A DNA stretch of 64,000 nucleotides, taken from NCBI RefSeq assembly GCF_001644195.2, contig NZ_LWBL02000023.1, positions 1 through 64,000 on the forward strand, read 5' to 3'. Position 1 is the first letter of the stretch. Each line of letters begins with the position of its first letter. Shown here in pieces: positions 55,304 to 63,987 of this stretch. The notes under the pieces were generated by a model, which was not told where the DNA came from, made no database searches, and saw nothing but the letters and a program-made list of their open reading frames with translations. The DNA comes from Bacillus marinisedimentorum. GTDB lineage: Bacteria; Bacillota; Bacilli; Bacillales; Bacillaceae_O. The position numbers and the translations under genes were made by a program.

Positions 55304-55900
55304 ATGCTTGTCATAGAGGTTGTTCTTGGATTTTTGTTAGCTTATTTGTTCGTTAATTTCTACATGAATAAAAAGAAGGATGACTACCAAACACAACTAC
55401 TGGCTCACCATATTAATAAAAGCGAGGAAATGAAAAGAACACTTGCTATGGGGCTTTATATGAGGTTTAAAAAAGAAGACGAAGAAGATAAACACTTATC
55501 ATCTTCCTACATAAAACAAAATCCAATTATGTTTGAATCATTTGTTGCTGAGGTTATAGAAAGTGCAAAGGAAGGAAGTACTTGGGTTTCTCCACCGAAT
55601 GGTGACTTTGGAGTGGATTTTGAACATGTGACTGATAACGGGCTTTATCTTGGACAAGTAAAATGTTACAAAGGCAATTTGCCTTTTGAACCAATAGCCC
55701 TTGTACACAGTAATATGGTCAAACGAGGGGCTACAGGAGGATATGTAGTTACTACAGGCTCTTTTACAAGTGCTGCAATGAATTATGCCGAGGACTTAAA
55801 TATAGAGCTAATAGATGGAGTAAAGTTAGTGGAGTTATGGTTAACAGGGCTGGAAAATGCAGAGCAAGAAATTAAAGACATAATTCCAGAATATATATAA
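55304..55900 (+). CDS. Membrane-anchored Mrr-type nuclease
   Basis: A 198-residue protein. Residues 1-20 are a membrane helix. Residues 75-190 form an Mrr_cat-like restriction domain of the PD-(D/E)XK fold: Asp in PPNGDFGVDFEH, Gln-Val-Lys in LYLGQVKCYKG and the closing GGYVVTTGSFTSAA...ELIDGVKLVELW. ATG 55304 follows GAGGTGAT. Mrr enzymes cut modified DNA; membrane anchoring would restrict it to incoming DNA. Confidence 0.83.
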   Translation: MLVIEVVLGFLLAYLFVNFYMNKKKDDYQTQLLAHHINKSEEMKRTLAMGLYMRFKKEDEEDKHLSSSYIKQNPIMFESFVAEVIESAKEGSTWVSPPNGDFGVDFEHVTDNGLYLGQVKCYKGNLPFEPIALVHSNMVKRGATGGYVVTTGSFTSAAMNYAEDLNIELIDGVKLVELWLTGLENAEQEIKDIIPEYI

Positions 55901-55926
55901 GCCGCCTTAATCGGCGGCTTATTTTT
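55898..55926. terminator. Bidirectional terminator
   Basis: AAGCCGCC pairs with GGCGGCTT around a five-base loop with A/T-rich flanks, between the convergent Mrr-type and MazG-like genes. Confidence 0.85.
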
Positions 55927-55939
55927 ACCTTACTATTTG

Positions 55940-56260
55940 CTACTCTGTTACACTTTCTAACAGTATTCTTTTCTCAAATCCACCACGCTGACTTTTTTTA
56001 TCTCTTCTTTTTTTCTCTACCTCTTCTAGACTAACTCCTCGCACTTCTAAAATTGTATAGAACACTTCCAAAATGTCCGCCATTTCATCTGTTTTCTCCT
56101 TATTGTTTGCATCTAAAAATTCCTGTACTTCTTCCAATAGTTTTTGCTCCAACATCTGATAGTAATCTTTTTGATCTAATACTTTAGATGATTGTATTTT
56201 ACCTTGTTCTTCAATAATTTCAGGAATTTTATCTCTTACCAATTTGTTATAAATAATCAT
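55940..56260 (-). CDS. MazG-like / phosphoribosyl-ATP pyrophosphohydrolase-like protein
   Basis: A 106-residue all-helical protein beginning MIIYNKLVRDKIPEIIEEQG, the hallmark of the stand-alone phosphoribosyl-ATP-pyrophosphohydrolase-like family. The Mg-binding acidic residues are in KLLEEVQEFLDA and KTDEMADILEVFY. Such enzymes hydrolyse nucleotides to monophosphate and PPi. The ATG overlaps the stop of the HNH gene (ATGA). Confidence 0.83.
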   Translation of the reverse strand: MIIYNKLVRDKIPEIIEEQGKIQSSKVLDQKDYYQMLEQKLLEEVQEFLDANNKEKTDEMADILEVFYTILEVRGVSLEEVEKKRRDKKSQRGGFEKRILLESVTE

Positions 56261-57252
56261 TTACTTATGCTCCTTACGAATGTCCTGTAAAATTTGTCAG
56301 TGGCAGGATTATAACCTCGTATACCTTCCCATGTAAATCCTAACACCTGTTTTGCATCTTGGTATACTTTATAGACATAATTTGCTCGTATTTTAGGAGT
56401 CTTACCTAATTGAGCAATTAGTTTCTTTTTAATTGGATGATTACTAGCAATAAAATGCTCATTTCTTAAGATAAGTTTATCAACATACGGTCTATCAGGT
56501 AAGGCATCACTCTTCTGCTCATTACAGAAACCATGGGCAAGGACTAAATTCCAAATCTCATCATGATAAATAAATTGTCTTGGTAAGACATGATCGACGT
56601 GGATGTCATTGTTTAACATTTTCTCTCCGCAATAAAAGCAGATTCCATTTTGATATCCATTTAAAACGGGTCTGGTATGAGTTATGTCAGTTCTTTCATA
56701 CCCATTTATTAAATACAGTTTTCTAATATCGTTTGTTAGTTGGCTATTTTCTCTTCTGATTTCGAAAGCAGCCTCTAACAAATCCCATCTAGAGGATGTT
56801 TCTTCTAATAATTCTTCTTTTTGGTCATTTGAAAATATCCGAAAAAGACTGTCAGTTAATATCAATCCACTATTTGTTCGTTCATAAAACTTAACTGGCA
56901 ACTCAAGGTTGTTTACTGTGTGAAAACGTGGGACAACATCTCCAAAGGCTTCCCTTTCAACTCTCTCAATTGCTTGTTCCTTAGTTATGCTTCCCAAGTT
57001 ATATAAATCCATTATTCTTTCCATTACCGTTCTTCTATTTGGTAAAAGCAACTGTGGTTTATTGTTTTTAAGTCTCTCATAATATACTTCAAAAAATTCA
57101 ACAGCCAGGTCATGCATTGTAACTTTATTTTTTTCTTTCTCTGCCAATCTATATAAACACTGACCTAAAGCAATCTTATATGTAGCTTGATTTAAACCGT
57201 AGAGTATAATAGCTCTCCAGAAGTCCTTTGTTTCAAAATCATTTTGTTCCAT
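56257..57252 (-). CDS. HNH endonuclease
   Basis: A 331-residue protein. The N-terminal 195 residues are helical without known motifs. An HNH nuclease is near residues 203-250: zinc pair C205-x2-C208, the DH pair at 220-221 (HVDHVLPRQF), and WNLVLAHGFCNEQKSD with the later Asn/His and Cys. ATG 57252 has GAGGGG eight bases upstream; GTG 57261 touches that site. It is translationally coupled to the pyrophosphohydrolase gene. Confidence 0.82.
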   Translation of the reverse strand: MEQNDFETKDFWRAIILYGLNQATYKIALGQCLYRLAEKEKNKVTMHDLAVEFFEVYYERLKNNKPQLLLPNRRTVMERIMDLYNLGSITKEQAIERVEREAFGDVVPRFHTVNNLELPVKFYERTNSGLILTDSLFRIFSNDQKEELLEETSSRWDLLEAAFEIRRENSQLTNDIRKLYLINGYERTDITHTRPVLNGYQNGICFYCGEKMLNNDIHVDHVLPRQFIYHDEIWNLVLAHGFCNEQKSDALPDRPYVDKLILRNEHFIASNHPIKKKLIAQLGKTPKIRANYVYKVYQDAKQVLGFTWEGIRGYNPATDKFYRTFVRSISK

Positions 57253-57347
57253 TTTGCTCACCCCTCATCTATTTTACCACCCATTTCCAAAAAGAGTTTT
57301 AATTTTTAAATTTTGGACAGTAGTAAAGGATGCTGAACAAATCCCTA

Positions 57348-57399
57348 TAAAAAAATAAACCGCATGAAGTCAAAATAAAACCTTTGATTTCAAGCGGTT
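57348..57399 (-). terminator. Terminator of the Rep-like gene
   Basis: On the minus strand CCGCTTGAAATCAAAG pairs imperfectly with TTTTGACTTCATGCGG, followed by TTTATTTTTTTAT. Confidence 0.7.
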
Positions 57400-57461
57400 G
57401 TATTTTTCATTGTTTAAATCAATTAGTTTTCAGCATATATTTCAGCCTATGGTCAATAGCC

Positions 57462-58589
57462 TTATTCCAATTGACTTAACCAATCATCTTCACTTACATT
57501 TTTCTGGTCATCCTCGATAAGTTCACTAATATCATAACTTGCCTTTTGACTTTTATATCTGGATACCCTCCGATTTCTTTCTTCCGTTTCCTGTATCTCC
57601 TCCATCATCTTCATAACTCTTTCTTCTTCTATTTTTTTATTTTTCTCCTCTCGAACTTTCCTTTTGAGAGCTTTTTCTTTTAGTTTTTCCATTTTCTTTT
57701 GTCCACTTGGATTGTTGCTTATTGCATTTATCCTGTTATCCGCATGTTCTTTTAGTATTTGACAATTAGTTGTTAAAAGAACATAAAAATCATCTTCATC
57801 CAGCCAAATATTTTCTTCTTCTACTGTATTAAACCACTTGTGTTTCCGGGTTTCACTACTGTTATCTCTCGCTGTTGCCGAATTGAGAAACGTATTTATC
57901 TCTTTTTCTACGTTGACTGGTTGAGGTTGTTCTTCTTCTTTTACTTCGTATCTATTTGGCGTTTGCCTCACATTCCCATGACAATTTGTATAATATTGCC
58001 CTCGATGCTTTCTTATTATTCCTTCATTAACGCAATCATCAATTATTTTTACAGCAGTTTGATGGGAAACAGATAAAACAGACTCCCATTCGCTATAGGT
58101 GATTGAGTATGTTCCTTCACTTTCAGACCCCTTAAAAAATCGCCAATCTACATAAACAAGTACCTTTAGCTGAGTAATAGAACTAGTTCTTTCATACATA
58201 TCATTGTAAACTTTTGTAAAACCATAGAATAACCAATTTCCGCTTTTGACAGGCTTTATATATATATCACTATTTAAGTCTGGTAACATTACATCTATAG
58301 TTGTATTGTTTTTCAGTTGATAATCATCAAATTCAATGTCAATATATCCTTTTTCTTGTAACGTAATTAAGGATTTTTTTACTTTTTTCTTACCCCTGCC
58401 TTGATTCTTATCAAATCTTGTTAGTGAATTAAGTAAATCAATACTTACAATTGCTCTGCTGGTGTCCTTAGCTAGATTAAGGCAATGTAAATGGTAAAAC
58501 AAAATGAACTCTTCATCTGTTGCAAAATATGGAGTATCAAAAGCAAACATCTTGTTTGGTATGGGTACAAATACATCTTTATTTTTCAT
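57462..58589 (-). CDS. Rep-like winged-helix DNA-binding protein
   Basis: A 375-residue protein. Residues 10-110 look like a winged helix (FATDEEFILFYHLHC...GKKKVKKSLITLQEKGYI). A second HTH-like region is at 150-200 (SITYSEWESVLSVSHQTAVKIIDDCVNEGIIR). The C-terminal third is highly charged and coiled-coil. This two-winged-helix plan resembles replication initiators of Firmicutes plasmids and ICEs, but the match is by layout only. Three palindromes and a long inverted repeat lie upstream. GGAGCGG precedes the ATG. Confidence 0.6.
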   Translation of the reverse strand: MKNKDVFVPIPNKMFAFDTPYFATDEEFILFYHLHCLNLAKDTSRAIVSIDLLNSLTRFDKNQGRGKKKVKKSLITLQEKGYIDIEFDDYQLKNNTTIDVMLPDLNSDIYIKPVKSGNWLFYGFTKVYNDMYERTSSITQLKVLVYVDWRFFKGSESEGTYSITYSEWESVLSVSHQTAVKIIDDCVNEGIIRKHRGQYYTNCHGNVRQTPNRYEVKEEEQPQPVNVEKEINTFLNSATARDNSSETRKHKWFNTVEEENIWLDEDDFYVLLTTNCQILKEHADNRINAISNNPSGQKKMEKLKEKALKRKVREEKNKKIEEERVMKMMEEIQETEERNRRVSRYKSQKASYDISELIEDDQKNVSEDDWLSQLE

Positions 58590-58696
58590 AAAATCCGCTC
58601 CTTTTTCTCTTATTAATCTATCAACCTCCAGATTATTTATGTTTGTTTATTGTTTTGTTTCTCTTTTTTTGTTCTTTATCTGGTTTATACTGTCAA

Positions 58697-58792
58697 GAAT
58701 CTGTATGATATCGTACAGATTCTACTATAATAATCAATATATTCTGTATGAATCCATACACAGTATTAAATAACTCTGTATTTATTTATACA
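58697..58792. promoter_or_regulatory. Three spaced TGTAT...ATACA palindromes
   Basis: Site 1: GAATCTGTA and TACAGATTC around TGATATCG (58697-58722), a near-perfect 26-base palindrome. Site 2: TGTATG-AATC-CATACA (58745-58760). Site 3: TGTAT-TTATTT-ATACA (58777-58792). Their centres are about 43 and 32 bases apart, close to four and three DNA turns. They lie 110-205 bases upstream of the Rep-like gene. They may be operators or origin iterons. Confidence 0.6.
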
Positions 58793-58860
58793 ATTTTACT
58801 ATGTCATTTTTACTCCCTTCTTTTTGTGTAAAAACAAAACAGAGCCTAGCTAAATACAAA

Positions 58861-58992
58861 AAAAGCTAACAGCAGCAAAACAAAACATGAACATATCACC
58901 CAATAACAAAGGGAAAAAGGGTATACTCCTCCCACTGTTTCAAACGGATGATTTAATTGTTTTCATGTTTTTGTTTTTAGCCATTAGCTTTT
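58861..58992. repeat. Long imperfect inverted repeat
   Basis: The left arm (58861-58893, AAAAGCTAAC...CAAAACATGAAC) pairs with the right arm (58958-58992, TGTTTTCATG...TTAGCTTTT) at about 80 percent over 33 bases, around a 65-base centre. The 756-base gap 58590-59345 has no gene. A cis replication or transfer site is possible. Confidence 0.55.
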
Positions 58993-59345
58993 AAATTCAG
59001 CTTATGTTTGGATCGGCTTTACGTTATATATAATATTACCTAATAGCAACTTACCTGTCCAGCTATTTTGAACATGTTGGAATCTTTTCCTTGAATAGTA
59101 TTTGCAGTTTTACCAGTAAAGTGTTAACAAACTACCAATAAAAAATTTTTTTAAAACTTCTCTAGTCATTGTTGACTCTTCACTCATATTGCCAAATAAG
59201 TAATATATGTCTAATGTATTCATATTCTGGACGGGGTACTTTTATGCAACTTGACAAAATTCTTCAAAAACAAGGACAAATATACTATGTGTAAGATAAA
59301 ATGGACTAGAATATACTTCCAAATTTGTAAAGGTGGCGACAAAAT

Positions 59346-59627
59346 GTGAAGTCAACTGGTATTGTTCGTAAAGTTGATGAGTTAGGTAGAGTTGTTATGC
59401 CCATAGAACTGCGACGTAACTTAGGAATTAAAGAGAGAGATAGTATGGAGATTTTCGTTAAAGAGGATTTAATCATATTAAAAAAGTATCATGCCGGGAA
59501 TCAATGTTTAATAACAGGTAAAATATCTAGTGAGAACTTACATTTAGGCAGCGGTAAGGTTATATTGAGTAAAGAAGCCGCTCAAGAATTGTTTAACGAA
59601 TTAGAAGGTAAGTTAAAAACAGAGTAA
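59346..59627 (+). CDS. AbrB-family transition-state regulator paralogue
   Basis: A 93-residue protein. The N-terminal swapped-hairpin domain KSTGIVRKVDELGRVVMPIELRRNLGI is nearly that of AbrB itself. The C-terminal half (residues 48-93) has the AbrB layout with one Cys in NQCLITG. It starts at GTG 59346 with AAAGGTGG about nine bases upstream. As island cargo it may interact with host AbrB or control island genes. Confidence 0.88.
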   Translation: MKSTGIVRKVDELGRVVMPIELRRNLGIKERDSMEIFVKEDLIILKKYHAGNQCLITGKISSENLHLGSGKVILSKEAAQELFNELEGKLKTE

Positions 59628-59704
59628 TATAATTTTCCATCCTTTTAATAAGGGGTACAATAGGTCAGAATCTTGAGCCACTGACCTCTCCTCTTATAAA
59701 GACT

Positions 59705-60427
59705 TCACCCTTTTTTTACTTCCTTTTGATACTCCTTTATCACCCTTACAAAGCCAATGGTAAAATGTATATTATGTGGCAATCCTAGTTCTAAAAATAA
59801 TTCCTTTACGTACTTCATCCTCTTACGAGTATTCGTAAGGTCTAATAATATTTCTTCTTTTACAGCACCTAGTATTAAATCTGCTGCCTTTTGATAGTCC
59901 TCACTTTCGAAAATATGTTTATCCAATATATTACCAGGCATCCTATTATAACCATTTTGATACGAATCATAAGCCCTTATTGCATTGTCCTCTAATTCGT
60001 TTAGTGATGAAAAGGAAGTATACTCTATAGGTATCAAACTAATATTAAATTCATTTCCTAACCTATAATCCATATATACTTCAGTATTTCCTGCACTTTT
60101 AACAAAATGTTTATAAGCCCTATCAAAAACTGCTTTGGCTTGACCAACATAATAACTATCTTTTGAAAGATTATGGATTACATAAATACCAGAAAAATTA
60201 TCTATATTTTGGTTTTCTTGTTGACTTTTATATCTAACTCCTAGCAATTTTTGTGGTGTTAGTTGGATTTTTTTTCTTAGTTCATCCAACTCTTTTCTTA
60301 CAGTTTCTTTATTACTGTTTCGTACAAATTCAGTTTGCTTTTTATAAAAATATGAAGGTGATATTTCATAAGGTTCAGAATCACTCAAAACATCCTTTAT
60401 CCAGTTTAGTTCATCTTCTGTAAGCAT
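59705..60427 (-). CDS. GIY-YIG nuclease-domain protein
   Basis: A 240-residue protein. The GIY-YIG core is at residues 79-150: GIYVIHN, YYVGQAK, Arg103 in FDRAYKHF and Glu in SLNELEDNAI. The final motif NGYNRMPG fits. Residues 1-75 are a helical N-terminus without a known domain, and 170-240 are helical. Family members include homing endonucleases and restriction enzymes. It stands alone. Confidence 0.8.
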   Translation of the reverse strand: MLTEDELNWIKDVLSDSEPYEISPSYFYKKQTEFVRNSNKETVRKELDELRKKIQLTPQKLLGVRYKSQQENQNIDNFSGIYVIHNLSKDSYYVGQAKAVFDRAYKHFVKSAGNTEVYMDYRLGNEFNISLIPIEYTSFSSLNELEDNAIRAYDSYQNGYNRMPGNILDKHIFESEDYQKAADLILGAVKEEILLDLTNTRKRMKYVKELFLELGLPHNIHFTIGFVRVIKEYQKEVKKG

Positions 60428-60742
60428 ATAATCACCTTTCTAAATAGTCTGTATTTCAGCTGGTAAATATGACAGTCTTTTTCCATTTTAGCAAAATCAT
60501 CTTTTTTCAACTATCCTGCCCCCGTTTAAATAAAATATTGGTTTCATTTAGTTTAGGATCGCTCGTAAATTTATAAACAATGCACTCCCAAGGAGTGATT
60601 TCGGTACAAGTCTTGGTATATTTTACAAATCATCACTTTATAACTATTTAAGTTTGATATAATTATACATAAGCCATTAAATAAATACATAATTTTCAAG
60701 TAATTATTTCATAAGGAATTTATCTAAAAAGTAGGTGACGAT
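60428..60742. other. Divergent intergenic region
   Basis: AT-rich. It includes a small perfect hairpin CACTCC-CAA-GGAGTG (about 60583-60597) and a TATAAT (60659-60664) that may be the -10 of the helicase operon; its -35 is not clear. Confidence 0.4.
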
Positions 60743-62884
60743 TTGAAAAAGCATATTTTGTCTCAAGAATACTATAATGACCCAGTTACAATACGGTTAG
60801 TTGAATTTCTTGAACAAGAGCTTATTGATCTAGAAGAAGCTACGTTATTTTACCGATACCCAATGATTCGGGAATTAGATGAGGAATTGCGTTATCCTAG
60901 CGTTTTACTTATTACCCCTATTCATGGGATATTACTTTTCAAATGTGATGGTGTAACAAAGCAAAGGCATCATGAAGTAGATTTACTTGGAGAAGAATTA
61001 TTACGAATTGAGGACTTACTATTTTCAAAACTTATTAAGAGTCCTAATAAAAAACTTAAAAAAGGTCGGCGTAATCTCTCTTTTAATTTGTCTTCTGCTC
61101 TATATCTTCCTAATTTCGAAGAAGACGACATAGTTAGTACGGATGTTGAATTACTTACAACAAATAATGAGGTAAGAATCTTCCTCCAAGAATGCAAAGA
61201 CGAAGAAATTGATGAAAAAATTTTCAAAGAGATTTTTTCAATTATAGAAAGTTCAACTGCGATTATAAAACCAAAAGAAAGAAACATCCAAGAGGGTAAA
61301 GATAACTCTAAGGCTGCTTTACTAAAGATGTTAGAAGAAGAAATAGCAACTTTCGATGAAGCACAAAAGTATGCAGCACTTTCACAATTAGAAGGTCCAC
61401 AAAGAATTAGAGGATTGGCTGGAACAGGAAAGACAATAATTCTTTGCATGAAGGCTGCTATCTTACATCTTAAGTACCCGGATAAAAAAATCTTATATAC
61501 TTTCATGACCAAAAGTCTTTACGATTATATCGAATTGCTTATAACAAGGTTTTACAAAGTCCTGGGTGATGGTCATCCTCCAAACCTAATTGATAAAATA
61601 AATATAATGCATGCATGGGGCGGAGATAATCTTAAAGGTGTATATTACAATTCCTGTAAGATGAATGCTGTAGAACCAATACCATTTCGAAAAGCAGTAC
61701 GTGCTGCTGGAAGTAGTAATGCTTTTGATTATATTTGTAAAGATTTATTAAGACAAACAAATGGAAGCTTAAAAAAAGAATATGATTATGTTTTAATGGA
61801 TGAGGCCCAAGATTTTAAACCTTCGTTCTATCAAGTATGTAGAGCAATAGTTAAAAAAGACTGCCTTGTTTGGGGATATGATGACTTGCAAAATATATTC
61901 GATGTCACTATCCAGAATACAATTGAAACATTTCAAAATGAATACGGGGCTGAAGGTATTGATTTGAATGAACTCCAAAAAAGTTATCCAGATATGGATA
62001 ATGACATTGTCCTGTCTAAATGTTATAGAAACCCTAAAGAAATTTTAGTTACTGCACATGCATTAGGATTTGGAATAAATAACGACACACTTATACAATC
62101 TTTAGAAAACAACTCCCATTGGGAGGATTTGGGCTATAAAGTATTAGAAGGAAACAGTAAGAACGGAGACCATATGGTTATTGAAAGACTTCCAAAAAAC
62201 AGCCCTCTGTCAATCTCCGAATATCAAGGTCCAGACGATATTATTGAACTGTACTCTGCAAAAGATTTTAATGATGAAGTAAATTGGGTATGTAATACAG
62301 TCCAATTTAGCATAGAAGAAGATGGTTTAAGACCAGACGATATAATTGTTATATCTCTTGATGATAGAAATATGAAAAGTTATTTTGAAAACATCAGTAG
62401 TGAATTATTAAGTCGAAAAATATTCACTCATAATTTATCAACAAATACTTATCAAAAAGGATTTTCTGAAGATAACTGTGTAACTTTGTCATCAGTATAT
62501 AAAGCTAAAGGACACGAAGCCGCAATGGTAATAGTTATAGGTTGCGATGTTTTTGAAAATAAAAAATATGATCGGAGCATGCGGAACAAAATTTTCACGG
62601 CTTTTACCAGAGCTAAAGCATGGTTAAAAGTAAGTGGAATGAACATCGAAGATGATTCTATTTATAGGGAAATAAATAAGATAAAGGAAGACCAATTTAT
62701 TCTGGATTTTATATATAAAGAAGCTCACATAATACAAAGAGACCTTACTGAAGAACATGCTAAAAAATCCACCTTAAGAGACTTAGTGTTTGAAATGGTG
62801 GATGAATTAAAAAAGAAAGGTTATTCAGAACAAGAAATTAAAGAAATGGTTAAAGAACGACAAATAGAGGATGATAAGGAATGA
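60743..62884 (+). CDS. SF1 (UvrD-like) helicase with N-terminal nuclease-like domain
   Basis: A 713-residue protein starting with TTG 60743 (GTAGGTGA upstream). Residues 30-120 have a NERD/PD-(D/E)XK-like pattern (YPSVLLITPIHGILLFK). The helicase core has Walker A GLAGTGKT (224-231), Walker B DEAQDF (353-358), motif IV-like KCYRNPKEI (426-434), motif V SSVYKAKGHEAAMV (583-596) and motif VI FTAFTRAKAWL (618-628). The C-terminus is helical. The stop overlaps the DUF2290 start (ATGA). This pairing looks like a defence module; no known system name is claimed. Confidence 0.85.
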   Translation: MKKHILSQEYYNDPVTIRLVEFLEQELIDLEEATLFYRYPMIRELDEELRYPSVLLITPIHGILLFKCDGVTKQRHHEVDLLGEELLRIEDLLFSKLIKSPNKKLKKGRRNLSFNLSSALYLPNFEEDDIVSTDVELLTTNNEVRIFLQECKDEEIDEKIFKEIFSIIESSTAIIKPKERNIQEGKDNSKAALLKMLEEEIATFDEAQKYAALSQLEGPQRIRGLAGTGKTIILCMKAAILHLKYPDKKILYTFMTKSLYDYIELLITRFYKVLGDGHPPNLIDKINIMHAWGGDNLKGVYYNSCKMNAVEPIPFRKAVRAAGSSNAFDYICKDLLRQTNGSLKKEYDYVLMDEAQDFKPSFYQVCRAIVKKDCLVWGYDDLQNIFDVTIQNTIETFQNEYGAEGIDLNELQKSYPDMDNDIVLSKCYRNPKEILVTAHALGFGINNDTLIQSLENNSHWEDLGYKVLEGNSKNGDHMVIERLPKNSPLSISEYQGPDDIIELYSAKDFNDEVNWVCNTVQFSIEEDGLRPDDIIVISLDDRNMKSYFENISSELLSRKIFTHNLSTNTYQKGFSEDNCVTLSSVYKAKGHEAAMVIVIGCDVFENKKYDRSMRNKIFTAFTRAKAWLKVSGMNIEDDSIYREINKIKEDQFILDFIYKEAHIIQRDLTEEHAKKSTLRDLVFEMVDELKKKGYSEQEIKEMVKERQIEDDKE

Positions 62885-63588
62885 ATATTGGTTCTTTTTT
62901 AAGTTCCTTAAGAGACGTTAAATATACTCTAAAAGAAGCTGAACTTCTAAAAGAAATAAATACCACCAGAGAAATAACATTAGACTTCGGTAAATTTTCT
63001 GAAAGTTTCCTACAAGTTTTCCAGAAAAATGACTATAGTAAAATATACAGAACAGCAATGGAAAATAATGACTATGATTTTCTTTTAACTGATGACTCTT
63101 TTTTTCAGTTTTCTTGTACACCAAAGGAAGGAAATTTAGAGCATGGTTCAATAAGGTATGCATATTATGAAAACCCAAGAAATTATCCAACCTATGAAGA
63201 ATTTATTGAAACTATAGGTTTTTCTTACGAGCAATGTAGAGATGAGTTCCAAAATGAGTATGAACAATCAATAGCAGAAGCTAAACTGAAAAACACAGTT
63301 ACACCTATAAGATATGATTATGATTTCCAGCTATATGAACCTATTCACCATCCCATATCCCATATTCATATTGGTCACAATAATGAATTAAGACTTCCAT
63401 CGGATAAAATTTTAACACCTGCAAAGTTTGTTAATTTCGTATTGCAAAATACTTATAGGAGACAATGGAAAAGTACTTTTCAGAATGATAAGTTTAGAAA
63501 TAAAGTTTTAACAGCAAAAAGAAGGTGTTTTAAAGTAGATGATAGTTACTTTACAAGAGATGAACAAGAGTTCTTATTTATAGTATAA
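62881..63588 (+). CDS. DUF2290-domain protein
   Basis: A 235-residue protein. The diagnostic block is residues 140-197: TPIRYDYDF, HPISHIHIGHNNELRLP and LTPAKFVNFVLQNTY, as in DUF2290. The N-terminal half contains YDFLLTDDSFFQF, also shared by the family. No catalytic motif is established. Its ATG is inside the last codons of the helicase gene, so the two are made together. Confidence 0.8.
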   Translation: MNIGSFLSSLRDVKYTLKEAELLKEINTTREITLDFGKFSESFLQVFQKNDYSKIYRTAMENNDYDFLLTDDSFFQFSCTPKEGNLEHGSIRYAYYENPRNYPTYEEFIETIGFSYEQCRDEFQNEYEQSIAEAKLKNTVTPIRYDYDFQLYEPIHHPISHIHIGHNNELRLPSDKILTPAKFVNFVLQNTYRRQWKSTFQNDKFRNKVLTAKRRCFKVDDSYFTRDEQEFLFIV

Positions 63589-63964
63589 AAGTTAATTACT
63601 TTTAAGAATTGTATCCCCTTCTTTTTGAAGAAGACAATGGATTGTTGAAAATCACAATTAACTGTGATGCAGTCTGATTAAGTAGTGTCTAAGGACGTTT
63701 TATGGAATCACCCTGTCGGTGAGGGTGTATTCACTAAAAATACTTCAATATATTTGGTGTAATACTGTAAACCCTCCCCCCCAATTAAAAAGAGCATATT
63801 GCTATTGCAAATGCTTTTTTTTTTTTGAAAAAACCTTTATATCGCCCGAATGTATCCAAAAATGTATTGATAAAAAAATTGATATAAGTCCTGTATAATA
63901 TAACAATAGAAAAGCACATCATAAAGAATTAATTTTACGAATTGAAATTAAAAACTACTCACAA
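63589..63964. other. Intergenic after the helicase/DUF2290 operon
   Basis: No gene seen. It holds a short hairpin CACCCT/AGGGTG near 63710-63728 and a terminator at 63793-63826. No copy of the left-end sequence was found, so the island probably continues beyond the window. Confidence 0.45.
63793..63826 (+). terminator. Terminator downstream of DUF2290
   Basis: AGCATATTGC pairs with GCAAATGCT (one mismatch) around a four-base loop and is followed by about 12 T. Confidence 0.8.
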
Positions 63965-63987
63965 AAAAAGAAGCGTAGCCGCTTCTT
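63964..63987 (-). terminator. Terminator of a gene beyond the window
   Basis: On the minus strand AGAAGCG pairs with CGCTTCT around a four-base loop, followed by seven T. It suggests a minus-strand gene to the right of position 64000. Confidence 0.65.

Noticed and set aside
58504-58773. Plus-strand reading of 89 residues
   Set aside because: Antisense to the start of the Rep-like gene and over the palindromes; no ribosome site.
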